Below, one piece after another: positions 37,249 to 46,121 of a stretch of 64,000 nucleotides of DNA. Source of the DNA: CATQGW01 sp965262235 (GTDB lineage: Bacteria; Chloroflexota; Dehalococcoidia; Bin125). Position 1 is the first letter of the stretch. Every line of letters begins with the position of its first letter. The stretch spans positions 1,674,001 to 1,738,000 of the forward strand of contig OZ253504.1 in NCBI GenBank assembly GCA_965262235.1. The letters run 5' to 3'. Position numbers and translations under genes: made by a program. The notes below the pieces were generated by a model. It was given only the letters and a program-made list of their open reading frames with translations, was not told the origin of the DNA and did not search any database.

Positions 37249-37929
37249 ATGGCGCCACGTGCGGAGAAGGTGCAAGGAGCGCAAGGAGCGCAGCGACTGC
37301 TGATCGCCACCGGGAACAGCGGGAAGCTGCGCGAGTTTCGGCAGCTGTTCGAGCGGCTGCGGGACGGTGACGCGGATGTCGGCGAGTGGGAGCTGGTGGC
37401 GCCGGCCGATGTCGGCCTGGCCGACTTCGAGGTCGTCGAGGACGGGGATACGTATCAGGCCAACGCTGCGCGCAAGGCGCGCTCGTATGCGAACGCGGCG
37501 GGGCTGCCGTCGCTGGCGGATGATTCGGGGCTCGAGGTCGATGCGCTGGAGGGCGCGCCGGGGATCTACAGCGCACGATATGCTGGACTCCAGGCCGACG
37601 ACGCGGCCAACCGCGCCAAGCTGCTCGAAGCGCTGAGGGCGACGTCGGCAGAGCAGCGCGGCGCGCGATTTCGCTGCGTCATCGCGCTGGCCTTTCCGTT
37701 CACGACCAATGTGCGTGTCGGCGAGGGTTCGGTTGAAGGTCGAATTGCAATGGACGAACGCGGCGATCTCGGCTTCGGCTATGACCCGGTCTTCGAGCTG
37801 CTCGACGGGCGTCGGATGGCGGAGCTGAGCGCGGCCGAGAAGAACGAGATCAGTCACCGTGCGCACGCGCTCGCCGACGCGAGCTGGGCGCTGAAGGTGC
37901 TGCACCACACGCTGACCGCGGGGCGCTGA
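37249..37929 (+). CDS. rdgB: XTP/dITP pyrophosphatase (HAM1 family)
   Basis: 226 residues. 'LLIATGNSGKLREFRQLF' (nucleotide-binding), 'LPSLADDSGLEVDALEGAPG' and 'GFGYDPVFELLDGRRMAELS' are HAM1 signatures, with 'KNEISHRAHAL' at the C-terminus. It removes deaminated purine nucleotides from the pool. A ~15-residue extension precedes the core; the true start may be internal. Eight bases separate it from moaA. Confidence 0.94.
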   Translation: MAPRAEKVQGAQGAQRLLIATGNSGKLREFRQLFERLRDGDADVGEWELVAPADVGLADFEVVEDGDTYQANAARKARSYANAAGLPSLADDSGLEVDALEGAPGIYSARYAGLQADDAANRAKLLEALRATSAEQRGARFRCVIALAFPFTTNVRVGEGSVEGRIAMDERGDLGFGYDPVFELLDGRRMAELSAAEKNEISHRAHALADASWALKVLHHTLTAGR

Positions 37930-37937
37930 GGACTCTG

Positions 37938-38987
37938 ATGGCCGCACACCGACAGTCACCGCTCGTTGCCCCGCTCGTTGATGCTCCAGTCGATCAGTTG
38001 GGGCGCGTGTTCCAGGACCTGCGCGTTTCGGTCACGGACCGCTGCAACTTCCGCTGCCCCTACTGCATGCCCGCGGAGATCTTCGGGCCCGGCTACCAGT
38101 TCCTGCCGCGGGCGGACATCCTCAGCTTCGAGGAGATCGTGCGGCTGACGTCGGTGTTCGCGCGTCTGGGCCTGCGCAAGCTGCGGCTCACGGGCGGCGA
38201 GCCGACGGTGCGTGCCGAGCTCCCGACGCTGGTGCGGATGCTGCGCAACGCGCTGCCTGCGGTGGACCTGGCGCTGACCACGAACGGCTCGCGCCTGGCC
38301 TCGCTGGCCGAGGATCTGGCGCAGGCCGGCTTGAACCGGGTGACGGTCAGCCTCGACGCGATCGACCCCGCGGTGAGCCGTCGGATGAACGGCGTCGATT
38401 TTCCGCTGGAGCGAGTGCTGGCCGGGATCGACGCAGCAGCCGCGGCGGGGCTGGCGCCGGTGAAGATCAACTCGGTGATTCAGCGCGGCATGAACGAGGG
38501 CGAGATCACGCGGCTGGCCGAGCACTTCCGCGGCAGCGGGCACATCGTGCGGTTCATCGAGTACATGGACGTGGGGACATCGAACGGCTGGAAGCTGGAC
38601 GATGTGGTGCCGGCGGCCGAGATCATCGAGCGGCTGCAATCGTCGCTGCCGCTGGAGCCGGTCGAGCCGTCCTATCGCGGTGAGGTGGCGCGACGCTGGC
38701 GCTGGCGCGACGGCTCGGGCGAGATCGGAGTGATTACGTCGGTCACGCAGCCGTTCTGCGGCGATTGCACGCGGGCGCGGATTTCGGCCGAGGGCAAGCT
38801 CTACACCTGCCTGTTCGCGAGTGTGGGGCACGACCTGCGCGCGACGTTGCGGGGTGGCCAGACGGATGAGCAGCTGTTCGAGCGGATCGCCGGGATCTGG
38901 CGGGTCCGTGACGACCGCTACTCGGAGCTGCGCAGCGCGGCGACCGGCGACCTGCCGAAGGTGGAGATGTCGCACATTGGCGGCTGA
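37938..38987 (+). CDS. moaA: GTP 3',8-cyclase (molybdenum cofactor)
   Basis: 349 residues. The radical-SAM cluster cysteines are C36, C40 and C43 ('RCNFRCPYC') and the second [4Fe-4S] cluster binds C274, C277 and C291 ('FCGDCTRARIS...YTC'). 'LRKLRLTGGEPTVR' is the SAM-binding GGE motif. A C-terminal GG tail, usual in MoaA, is present ('HIGG'). It forms cyclic dehydro-GTP for molybdopterin synthesis and overlaps moaC. Confidence 0.96.
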   Translation: MAAHRQSPLVAPLVDAPVDQLGRVFQDLRVSVTDRCNFRCPYCMPAEIFGPGYQFLPRADILSFEEIVRLTSVFARLGLRKLRLTGGEPTVRAELPTLVRMLRNALPAVDLALTTNGSRLASLAEDLAQAGLNRVTVSLDAIDPAVSRRMNGVDFPLERVLAGIDAAAAAGLAPVKINSVIQRGMNEGEITRLAEHFRGSGHIVRFIEYMDVGTSNGWKLDDVVPAAEIIERLQSSLPLEPVEPSYRGEVARRWRWRDGSGEIGVITSVTQPFCGDCTRARISAEGKLYTCLFASVGHDLRATLRGGQTDEQLFERIAGIWRVRDDRYSELRSAATGDLPKVEMSHIGG

Positions 38988-39477
38988 CCAGTCGCAGGCG
39001 GCGGCGGGTCTGAGCCACGTGGACGCGGCGGGCCGCGCGCGGATGGTTGATGTCGGCGATAAGGAGATCACGCAGCGAACCGCCGTCGCCGAGGGTCGAG
39101 TTGAGATGCAGGCGGAGACGCTGCGGTTGATCGAGAGCGCTCAGTTGAAGAAGGGCGATGTGCTGGTCACGGCGCAGCTGGCGGGGGTGATGGCGGCGAA
39201 GCGGACCCACGAGCTGATCCCGCTCTGCCATCCGCTGATGCTGTCGCACATCGATGTGCAGCTGGCGCCGCAGACGGACCCGCCGCGGATCGAGATCCGC
39301 GCGACGGTGCGCTGCGAGGGGCGAACAGGTGTGGAGATGGAAGCGCTGACGGCGGTCAGCGTGGCGGCGCTGACCGTCTACGACATGGCCAAAGCGGTCG
39401 ACCGCGGGATGCGGATCGGCGAGATCCGGCTGCGCGAGAAGCGCGGCGGGCGCTCGGGCGACGTCAGGTTGCCCTGA
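38977..39477 (+). CDS. moaC: Cyclic pyranopterin monophosphate synthase
   Basis: 166 residues; start at TTG 38977, inside the moaA 3' end, set by AAGGTGGAG ten bases upstream and by homology ('LSHVDAAGRARMVDVGDKEI'). 'AGVMAAKRTHELIPLCHPL' and 'GVEMEALTAVSVAALTVYDM' are invariant MoaC segments. It converts the MoaA product to cPMP. Other Mo-cofactor genes are not in the window. Confidence 0.94.
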   Translation: MAADQSQAAAGLSHVDAAGRARMVDVGDKEITQRTAVAEGRVEMQAETLRLIESAQLKKGDVLVTAQLAGVMAAKRTHELIPLCHPLMLSHIDVQLAPQTDPPRIEIRATVRCEGRTGVEMEALTAVSVAALTVYDMAKAVDRGMRIGEIRLREKRGGRSGDVRLP

Positions 39478-39549
39478 CGCGCTACCGATTGGTCGCCGCT
39501 ACGCGGTCGAAGCGCCGGAGCCGGCGCTGGGTCAACGCTGGGGAGCGGA

Positions 39550-39759
39550 CTACAGGCGGAGTTTGCCGTGGGACGGCTGTCGACGGCGCTGGCGGCCCTC
39601 TTCGACAGCCTGCTCGCGCTCGAGCTCGAAGACTGAGATGATGCTGCTCTCATAGATGTAGCCGCAGGCGAGGCAGCTCGAGTAGACGCTGTGCGCATCG
39701 GACTCGACCAACATCGAACCGCTACAGCGAGGGCATTGCGAAGGTGGGGTGACTGGCAT
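39550..39759 (-). CDS. Small zinc-ribbon protein
   Basis: 69 residues with two CxxC pairs ('QCPRCSGSM' and 'SSCLACGYIYES') forming a zinc ribbon, followed by an acidic then basic helix. Function unknown. It may be a nucleic-acid-binding adaptor. It converges with moaC across 72 bases. Confidence 0.6.
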   Translation of the reverse strand: MPVTPPSQCPRCSGSMLVESDAHSVYSSCLACGYIYESSIISVFELEREQAVEEGRQRRRQPSHGKLRL

Positions 39760-39984
39760 CTCGATTGCTCCCTACGGGCGCCCGGTTAACGCCCATCGAA
39801 CGATTGTGAATTCCAGCACGATCGCTCGTTTGTGAAACCTCGCACATTGTGCGGATCGACCTACGCCATGTCAAGCAATCACGGCGAGCGATGCGGCAGC
39901 ATCCACCGCTATGTCATTTGGGATACACAAGCGCGTCACGAAACGCAACCCTAATCTGGCGCCAGCCGCAGAGCGCGAGGAATT

Positions 39985-40923
39985 ATGCGCCGGATCGTCG
40001 ATCGCATCTCCGTGTTTGCTCTGGCGCTGCTGATCGACGCAGCGCGGCAGCGGCTGTTCCGTCCGCCGCCGCATCCGCACCGCACCTGGTTGTCGTGGGC
40101 GCTTGAGCGAGCTGCCGCGCGGGTCCCCGCGCCGCGCCTGCGCGCGGTGCTGCCGGTGCTGCTGGCGGTTGTCGCGACGCGCGTCGCGGCGCTGCTGGGC
40201 CGCTCGTCGGCGCGGGGACGCGGGCGATTGCCGTTGCTGCTGCTGCAGGCCGCGGTGCTGGCCAGCACGTTCGACGCGTGGCGCAGCCTGCGCGCCGCCC
40301 GGCAGGCCGAGCGCGAGCTGGCGGCCGCCGGCGACCCGGCCGCGATGACGGGTCTGGTCGAGCTGGAGCTTGGCGAACTCGCTCAGGGCGCGAGCGAGGG
40401 CGTGGTCGGACCGTGGGCGGCGTACGCCGTGGGCGATCTGCCCGGTGCGGTCGCCTGGGCCGCGGCAGAGAGCATCGGCGGCGTCGCGGGCGGGGCCGAC
40501 GGGCCGTTGGCCACAGTGTTGGAGTCGACGGGGCAGCTGGCGGCGGTGCAGCAGGCGCGCGATGCGATCGCCGGGGGCGCGACGCTGCTGGCTGCGCGTG
40601 GTGCGGGTGGCGGATCGCTGGCGCTGCATCTCGACGACATCGTCGATTCGACCGAGACGCCGCTGGCGGTGACGGCGATGACGGTGGCGCTCGACCGGCG
40701 GCTGGTCTGGAACGGGCGGATCACGGGCTGGCAGCGGCCGCCGCCGAATCGGAACGATCTGAAGCGCGCGACAGCGATCGCGTTGCGCACGCTGGGCGTG
40801 CTGGCGGCCGCGACGGCGGCGGCGATCGTGGTGATCGAGCTGATCCGGCCGTCGCGACAGGCGAACGAGTGGCGGCGTGACGGGCCCGACTGGGAGCGCC
40901 TGTTCGATCCGCGCGAGCAGTAA
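39985..40923 (+). CDS. Membrane protein, possible degenerate CbiB/CobD-like
   Basis: 312 residues with at least four hydrophobic segments. The N-terminal 'LALLIDAARQRLFRPPPHPH', 'LASTFDAWRSLRAARQAERE' and the C-terminal 'PLAVTAMTVALDRRLVWNGR' are arranged like adenosylcobinamide-phosphate synthase (CbiB), but its conserved 'G-R-D/E' and 'AEN-x-x-D' motifs are not recognisable. Either a divergent family member without the usual activity, or an unrelated Ala-rich membrane protein. No other cobalamin gene is nearby. Confidence 0.5.
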   Translation: MRRIVDRISVFALALLIDAARQRLFRPPPHPHRTWLSWALERAAARVPAPRLRAVLPVLLAVVATRVAALLGRSSARGRGRLPLLLLQAAVLASTFDAWRSLRAARQAERELAAAGDPAAMTGLVELELGELAQGASEGVVGPWAAYAVGDLPGAVAWAAAESIGGVAGGADGPLATVLESTGQLAAVQQARDAIAGGATLLAARGAGGGSLALHLDDIVDSTETPLAVTAMTVALDRRLVWNGRITGWQRPPPNRNDLKRATAIALRTLGVLAAATAAAIVVIELIRPSRQANEWRRDGPDWERLFDPREQ

Positions 40924-41035
40924 TCCACAGCCGCTGCCTACCGACGTAACGCCCGGCGTGGCTTAGGATTGGGGGCGGCGCACCTCAATCAGCTCCTGCG
41001 CGCCGCAGCACGAAGAGCATGAGGGGACGATCGCG

Positions 41036-41461
41036 ATGCCCGCGTTTCCTTCCGTTGACTGGTTTGAAGCACTGCGCGACCGGGTGCTCGACGACCCCGA
41101 GTGGCGCGCGTTCGGGATGATGGACTGCGCGATGGGGGTGAACGTCGGCGAGCACACGATCAAGGTGGTCTTCGACGGGTTCGACATTCCCGAGATCGCC
41201 GATGTTTCGGAGGCGCCGGCCGAGGCCGATCTGGACTTCACACTGGTGATGACCGCGGCGCGCTGGCGGGAGATGATTGAGAACATCCAGTCGAACGGCC
41301 ACGCCGACCTGCATCACACGCTGAACACGATCGATCTGGAGAGCCCGGAGGAGCTGGCCAAGGGCGAGGACTACAACCGCCGCGACCTGTTCTACCGCTT
41401 CAACCAGACGCTGCAGGACTTCTTCGACGCCAGCTCGAGTCTCGAGACCACGTTCAACTAG
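41036..41461 (+). CDS. Hypothetical protein, possible SCP2-like fold
   Basis: 141 residues, acidic; 'EADLDFTLVMTAARWREMIE' followed by 'LNTIDLESPEE' recalls sterol-carrier-protein-2-like domains. No catalytic motif. Its TAG stop is formed at the exact insertion point of the IS element, and rejoining the flanks gives the same stop, so the coding sequence seems unaffected. Confidence 0.6.
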   Translation: MPAFPSVDWFEALRDRVLDDPEWRAFGMMDCAMGVNVGEHTIKVVFDGFDIPEIADVSEAPAEADLDFTLVMTAARWREMIENIQSNGHADLHHTLNTIDLESPEELAKGEDYNRRDLFYRFNQTLQDFFDASSSLETTFN

Positions 41462-42313
41462 GGCCTGTTCACATCGATTGCAGTGCGTCGTAGATGAGCG
41501 CGAGGTAGATCAGGCTGAGGAAGATGACGTCGAGCTTGTCGTAGCGCGTAGCGATGCGGCGGAAGCGCTTGAGCCGACAGAAGAAGCGTTCGATCTCGTT
41601 GCGCTTGCGGTAGCGAACGGCGTCGTAGTCCCAGGGTTGGCGGCGATTGGACTTGGGCGGGACCACCGGGTCGTAGCCCAACTCGACGGCCAGGCGGCGG
41701 GTCCGGTTTCCCTCGTAGGCGCGATCCATGACCAACGCCGGGCAACCGCTGACCGGTCCCAGCCTGCGCAACAACGCGCGTCCGGCCGGTCCATCGCCGG
41801 CCTGACCCGGTGAGAGCGCGAACGCGAGCGGGGTGCGGTCGTCGGCCGCGACGACGTGCAGCTTGCAGGTCAGGCCGCCGCGCGAGCGGCCGATCGCCTG
41901 GCGCCCCTTTTTGTGGGCGCGCCCGTCCCGTGGGCGTGAAACTTGATGATCGTGCTGTCCAGCGCGAGCGTGTCCAGGTCCACGCCGGCCAGCGCCTCGC
42001 GCTGCAACGCAGCGGCGACCCGTGCCAGCACGCCCGCTGTGGCCCAGCGGTTGAGCCGCACATAGATCGTGTGCCAGTTGCCGAACTCGGTCGGCAGCCC
42101 GCGCCAGGTGCAACCCTGATAGAGCACGTACAACCACGCGTCGAGCACCTGACGATGAGGAATCTTGAGATGGTTGCTCGGCGGCGGCAGCAACGGCGCA
42201 ATCCGCGCGTACTGCGCGTCGGTCAGTCGCTTCTGGTTTGTCATCTGCTCACCAAGACCGCGCCGCCAACCCTCCTCACTCTGCCACAACCCTCAGCCGA
42301 TGTGAACAGGCCC
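41461..42313 (-). mobile_element. IS5-family insertion sequence (IS427-like)
   Basis: About 850 bases bounded by perfect 16-base inverted repeats, GGGCCTGTTCACATCG and CGATGTGAACAGGCCC. The flanks carry TA (or CTAG, if the ends are drawn one base inward) on both sides, a normal IS5-family target duplication. It encodes a two-frame transposase on the minus strand. Both ends and both frames look intact, so insertion is recent. Confidence 0.93.
41469..42244 (-). CDS. IS5-family transposase, expressed by -1 frameshift
   Basis: Frame A (42244-41870) gives 'MTNQKRLTDAQYARIAPLLP' and the first catalytic Asp ('LALDSTIIKFHAHG'). Frame B, open from 42137 to 41469, gives the second Asp ('LVMDRAYEG') and the Glu ('RKRNEIERFFCRLKR'). 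The frames overlap at A5G4 (minus-strand 41912-41904, ACAAAAAGGGG); a -1 slip on AAA joins '...APTK' to 'KGRQAIGRSRGG'. The joined DDE transposase is about 258 residues, the usual size for this group. Confidence 0.9.
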
Positions 42314-42432
42314 TAGGTGGCGCCCCACGGCGCGCGCTTGGATATGTCACACGCGCGCGATTCGACGCTGCTAGCCTCGGCTTCTGCAACGGTTTAGTTA
42401 CCTGAGCTATTTGGCTGAGGGGTGGTCGCCGG

Positions 42433-43248
42433 ATGGCGATTCGGGTCACGCTGATTGAGCACACGAAGGACCCGATTCGGGCGCTGTATATGGCGTTCAG
42501 GGTCTGCTATTCGGCGCTGACGCCGGAGCAGGTGCTGGCGAGGATCGGCGACGAGCGCATCTCGCCGGAGCAGATGCTGACGTTCGTCGAGGCGCGGCTG
42601 CAGACGGGGCATGTGTCGCCGCTGGAGCAGGTCAGCTTCGAGTTCGGGATTTCGGGCGTGTCGCGGGCGTTCTCGCACCAGTTCGTGCGGCACCGCATCG
42701 GCATTTCATTCGAGCAGCAGTCGCAGCGCTACGTGACCTACAAGGGCGGCGAGTTCCCGTACACGATCCCGCGGACGGTCGAGCGGGCCGGGATGGGTGA
42801 CGAGATGGCCTCGCTGTTCGCGGAGGCGGGCGCGCTCTACGAGAAGATGGTCGCGGCCGGCGTGCCCGCCGAGGACGCGCGCTTCCTGCTGCCCAATGCG
42901 ACGAATACGAACTTCAAGATCACGGTCAACTACGCGTCGCTGCTGCACATCGCCGACCTGCGGCTCTGCACGCGTGCGCAGTGGGAGTTCCGCAAGGTCG
43001 TGTCGCTGATGCGCGCGGAGGTGGTGCGCGTCGCGCCGGAGCTGGGCCGCGCGCTGCAGCCGAAGTGCGGGGAGCGTCGGATGGGCTACTGCGACGAGGA
43101 CTATCAGGCGTGGGCGGACTGCCCAATCGGCCGCAAGCGCCCGCACAAGCAGGAGCTGTTCCAGCTCTACGACTCCTACCGCAAGGGCGAGCTGGCGGCG
43201 CTCGACGCCGGCGACATGGAGATCATCGCGGCTGAGGCAGCAGGGTAG
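42433..43248 (+). CDS. thyX: Flavin-dependent thymidylate synthase
   Basis: 271 residues. The ThyX motif reads 'RHRIGISFEQQSQRY' from Arg86, a variant of RHRxxSxxxxSxRY, preceded by 'VSRAFSHQFVRHR' and 'GHVSPLEQVSFEF'. 'RFLLPNATNTNFKITVNYAS' is the conserved catalytic arginine region. It makes dTMP from dUMP using FAD and methylene-tetrahydrofolate. The IS element lies 120 bases upstream and may affect its promoter. Confidence 0.96.
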   Translation: MAIRVTLIEHTKDPIRALYMAFRVCYSALTPEQVLARIGDERISPEQMLTFVEARLQTGHVSPLEQVSFEFGISGVSRAFSHQFVRHRIGISFEQQSQRYVTYKGGEFPYTIPRTVERAGMGDEMASLFAEAGALYEKMVAAGVPAEDARFLLPNATNTNFKITVNYASLLHIADLRLCTRAQWEFRKVVSLMRAEVVRVAPELGRALQPKCGERRMGYCDEDYQAWADCPIGRKRPHKQELFQLYDSYRKGELAALDAGDMEIIAAEAAG

Positions 43249-43272
43249 AGGCGCTAGGAACGCTCTGAAAAA

Positions 43273-43592
43273 CTCTCCCCCCGCAAAGCGGGGGGAGATG
43301 TCACGGAGTGACAGAGGGGGGCTCCCATCGCGGGGGGATGCCGCACCCTTCCCACTTCTCCCCCTGCGGAGACCTGCGCGTAAATCCCCCTGCTCCGACC
43401 TTCCCTGCCGGTGGCGGTGCCACGAAGTGAAGGTGGGGAGCTTCCGCTATCTGGTGAGGCCGCGCCCGGAGCCCCCCTCTGCCTGCGGCATCTCCCCCCG
43501 CGGAGCGGGGGGAGAGGGGAAATGGAGATTACGCGCAGGTCCCCCGCAGGGGGAGCGATTTCCGACATCTCCCCCCGCTTTGCGGGGGGAGA
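43273..43592. repeat. Cluster of REP-like palindromic elements
   Basis: Two good half-elements (43273-43322 and about 43470-43514, each CTCCCCCCGC-AAA/GGA-GCGGGGGGAG plus a small hairpin) flank a degenerate middle part, and a third stem (CTCCCCCCGC-TTT-GCGGGGGGAG) ends at 43591. This fills nearly all of the 380-base space between thyX (+) and the VOC gene (-), a convergent position suited to two-way transcript ending. No gene is seen here. Confidence 0.85.
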
Positions 43593-43628
43593 GAAAGAGC
43601 GGACGCGTTGGGGTTTTTCGGCAGCCTG

Positions 43629-43982
43629 CTAGAGCATCTCCAGCAGCTGGACGTGGTTGCCGTCGGGGTCGCGCAGGGTGGCGACCTGGCCGCCCCAGGA
43701 TTCGCGGGTTGGCGCACGGTGGACGGCAACGCCGTGTTCGATGATGCGGGCGAACTCGGCTGCGACATCGTCGACGAAGAGGTTGATCTGCACTCGGGCC
43801 GGCTCGACGGTGGGGCCGGAGATTTCGGAGTGGTCGAGGATGCGGATGAAGCCGCCGGCGGCTTCGAACACGGGATCGGCGAAGCGCTCGACGCGGGTCA
43901 GGCCGAGGATCTCGCCGTAGAAACGGGCCAGCGCGTCGGGCTGATTGGTGCCGATCATCACGGTCAGCTCGTGGACCTGCAT
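43629..43982 (-). CDS. VOC (glyoxalase/bleomycin resistance) family protein
   Basis: 117 residues, one vicinal-oxygen-chelate domain: 'MQVHELTVMIGTNQPDALAR', 'FYGEILGLTRVERFADP', 'VQINLFVDDV' and the C-terminal metal-ligand segment 'LRDPDGNHVQLLEM'. The domain binds a metal and a small substrate; substrate unknown. It starts 4 bases after the metallo-hydrolase gene ends and is probably co-transcribed with it. Confidence 0.88.
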   Translation of the reverse strand: MQVHELTVMIGTNQPDALARFYGEILGLTRVERFADPVFEAAGGFIRILDHSEISGPTVEPARVQINLFVDDVAAEFARIIEHGVAVHRAPTRESWGGQVATLRDPDGNHVQLLEML

Positions 43983-43986
43983 GGGG

Positions 43987-44817
43987 TCAGACCTCGAAGG
44001 TCATGCCGTCGGCCGCGACGCTGATTTCGCCGTCGAACTCGCGGCCGGCCTCGGCGAGCAGATCGTCCTCGCGCTCGGCGGCGAGCAGGTGAGTGAGCAC
44101 GAGGCGTCGCACGCCGGCGGCCTGGGCCGTGCGGCCGACATCCTCGGCGCGGCTGTGCGAGCCGCTCATCGCGGTGCTGAAGCGTTCGCGCTGTTGCGCC
44201 GAGAACGAGCCGCGCTCGGCGGTACGCGCGAGCACGGCGTCGGAAAATGCCTCGTGGATGAGCACATCTGCGCCGTCGGCGAGCGGCACCATCGCGTCGG
44301 GCGCGTAGGTCGAGTCGCCGCTGTAGACGAGGCTGCCGCCGCCGACCTCGAAGCGTCGCGCCAGGCACTCGAGATTGGGCACGTGCGGGACCTCGACGGA
44401 GCGCACCGACCAGGGGCCGATCTCCCGCTGGTCGTCGGGCCGGGTCAGCTCGACGCGGACGCCGTCGAGCCACTCGTTGAGCTGCGGGTGGGTCGCGTTG
44501 ACTCGGGCGAAGGCGATCGCGGCCTCGATGTAGGTGTCGGTGTCGCGCGGGCCGAACACCTGGACGGGCGGACCGGTGCGCGCGAGCAGTCGGGAGAAGA
44601 GCTCGACGATGCCCATCGCGTGGTCGAAGTGAAGGTGGGAGTAGACGACGCTGACGACGTGGTCGGGGTCGAGCTCCGCACCGATCATGCGCTCCATGAA
44701 GCCGGGCCCGCAGTCGAGCAGGATGTTGACGTCGTTGTGTGCAAGATGAATGGAGGAGTTGGCCCGCAACGGATTAATCGAGCCACCAGCCCCGGTCCCG
44801 CAGAAGGTGATGCGCAT
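43987..44817 (-). CDS. Metallo-beta-lactamase fold hydrolase, RNase Z-like
   Basis: 276 residues. The zinc motif is 'SHLHFDHAMG', with later ligands in 'LVYSGDSTYAP' and 'VLTHLLAA'. 'MRITFCGTGAGGSINPLRAN' and 'ILLDCGPG' resemble RNase Z/arylsulfatase-type members. Whether it cuts tRNA precursors is uncertain, since related enzymes act on small esters. It is divergent from the restriction-modification locus. Confidence 0.85.
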   Translation of the reverse strand: MRITFCGTGAGGSINPLRANSSIHLAHNDVNILLDCGPGFMERMIGAELDPDHVVSVVYSHLHFDHAMGIVELFSRLLARTGPPVQVFGPRDTDTYIEAAIAFARVNATHPQLNEWLDGVRVELTRPDDQREIGPWSVRSVEVPHVPNLECLARRFEVGGGSLVYSGDSTYAPDAMVPLADGADVLIHEAFSDAVLARTAERGSFSAQQRERFSTAMSGSHSRAEDVGRTAQAAGVRRLVLTHLLAAEREDDLLAEAGREFDGEISVAADGMTFEV

Positions 44818-44863
44818 GGGTCCTCCTCGGTTGGAGGGTAGCTGGCGGCCCTACGAACACATG

Positions 44864-44884
44864 ATCTATGATGAGCGCATAGAT
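44864..44884. promoter_or_regulatory. Inverted repeat with -10-like TATGAT upstream of the methylase gene
   Basis: ATCTATG (44864-44870) and CATAGAT (44878-44884) form a perfect 7-base inverted repeat with a 7-base spacer. TATGAT (44867-44872), a near-consensus -10 element, overlaps the left arm. The site lies 70 bases before the methylase start and could let a dimeric protein control the locus. Confidence 0.45.
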
Positions 44885-44954
44885 GTCCGCACGCGCTCGT
44901 TACGGCACATGCGAGCGTCAAGACGAGCAGCATTAGCCTCGCGCAGGGAGTGCA

Positions 44955-46121
44955 ATGCCTCGCTTCGCAGAGTTCTTCGCCGGGATTGGTCTCGTCCGCG
45001 AAGCGATCGAGCCGCTCGGCTGGCAGTGCGCGTTCGCCAACGACATCGCGCCGGCCAAGGCGGAGATGTACACGGCCCGGTTCGGCGACGACGACCTCGT
45101 TGTTGGCGACATCAACGACATCACGGTCGAAGACCTGCCTGATCGACTCGACCTCCTTACGGCAAGCTTTCCGTGCATCGATCTGTCACTGGCAGGCAAT
45201 CGCCGCGGCTTGGCGGGCAAGCACTCAGGAGCGATCTGGCCATTTCTGGATCTGACCGAACGGCTCGCGCGAGTTCGCGACGCTCCGAGCGCGCTCTTGT
45301 TCGAGAACGTCACTGGACTGCTGACATCGCACCGTGGCCGTGATCTGCGTGACATCTGTGTTCGCGCCGCGGCGCTCGGCTTTGCGCTCGATGTAGTGGT
45401 GGTCAATGCGCGATGGTTCGTGCCGCAGAGCCGACCGCGCCTGTTCGTGGTCGCGGTCAGAGAGGATCTGCTCGATGGCGTGTTTCCGCCGACCGATGAA
45501 GTGTCGCGACTGCGACCGCAGATCGTTCGGCGATTCCAGCAAGCCAACCGCGACCTGCCGTTCGTTGAGTTAGCGATTCCCGAACCTCCACGAGAGATGG
45601 GCGCAACGCTCGGGTCGGTGTTGGAACGCGTGCCTGACGATCACGACAGCTGGTGGTCGTGGGGACAGGTTGAGGCGCTGCTGACCGCGATGGGTCCGTT
45701 GCACCGCGCACGCGCGCATGAGCTCAGCGAGGGGGAGCGGGACGGGGTCGCAACGATGTTCAGGCGCGTTCGCGGAGGCCGAACCGTGGGCGAGATCAGG
45801 CCCGACCGCATCGCCGGATGCCTGCGCACGCCGCAGGGCGGCAGCAGTGTGCAGTTCCTCGTCGATTGCCGGAACGGCGATGTGAGAATCCGGCCGCTCA
45901 GCGGCAGAGAGTATGCACGCCTGCAGGGCGCCGACGGTTTCCCCATCCATGTTGGTGATCGCCAGGCGCGGCTCGGGTTCGGCGACGCCGTGTGCGTTCC
46001 CGCCGTGAGCTGGCTTGTCGACCACGCGCTGGGGTTCCTCGCAGACCGATACCGGGGGCCGGTGGACATTCAGTCGCGATTCGCTGAGCAGCCGGAGGCG
46101 GTATATGTCGCAGGCGGCTGA
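44955..46121 (+). CDS. DNA (cytosine-5) methyltransferase
   Basis: 388 residues with the ordered C5-methylase motifs: I 'EFFAGIGLVREA', IV with the catalytic Cys74 'SFPCIDLSLAGN', VI 'LLFENVTG', VIII 'QSRPRLFVV', IX 'RPLSGREYARLQGA' and X 'FGDAVCVPAVSWL'. The target-recognition region (about 200-290) gives no specificity by eye. The gene overlaps a Vsr gene by 17 bases, and a putative endonuclease follows, so this is the protective methylase of a type II system. Confidence 0.93.
   Translation: MPRFAEFFAGIGLVREAIEPLGWQCAFANDIAPAKAEMYTARFGDDDLVVGDINDITVEDLPDRLDLLTASFPCIDLSLAGNRRGLAGKHSGAIWPFLDLTERLARVRDAPSALLFENVTGLLTSHRGRDLRDICVRAAALGFALDVVVVNARWFVPQSRPRLFVVAVREDLLDGVFPPTDEVSRLRPQIVRRFQQANRDLPFVELAIPEPPREMGATLGSVLERVPDDHDSWWSWGQVEALLTAMGPLHRARAHELSEGERDGVATMFRRVRGGRTVGEIRPDRIAGCLRTPQGGSSVQFLVDCRNGDVRIRPLSGREYARLQGADGFPIHVGDRQARLGFGDAVCVPAVSWLVDHALGFLADRYRGPVDIQSRFAEQPEAVYVAGG

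Noticed and set aside
41458..42201. Third long minus-strand frame inside the IS element
   Set aside because: Its translation has no transposase motif; the DDE residues lie in the two other frames joined by the A5G4 slip.
43273..43592. Open frames across the REP-like cluster
   Set aside because: They read through palindromes and give Pro/Gly-rich translations; the repeat explains the sequence.
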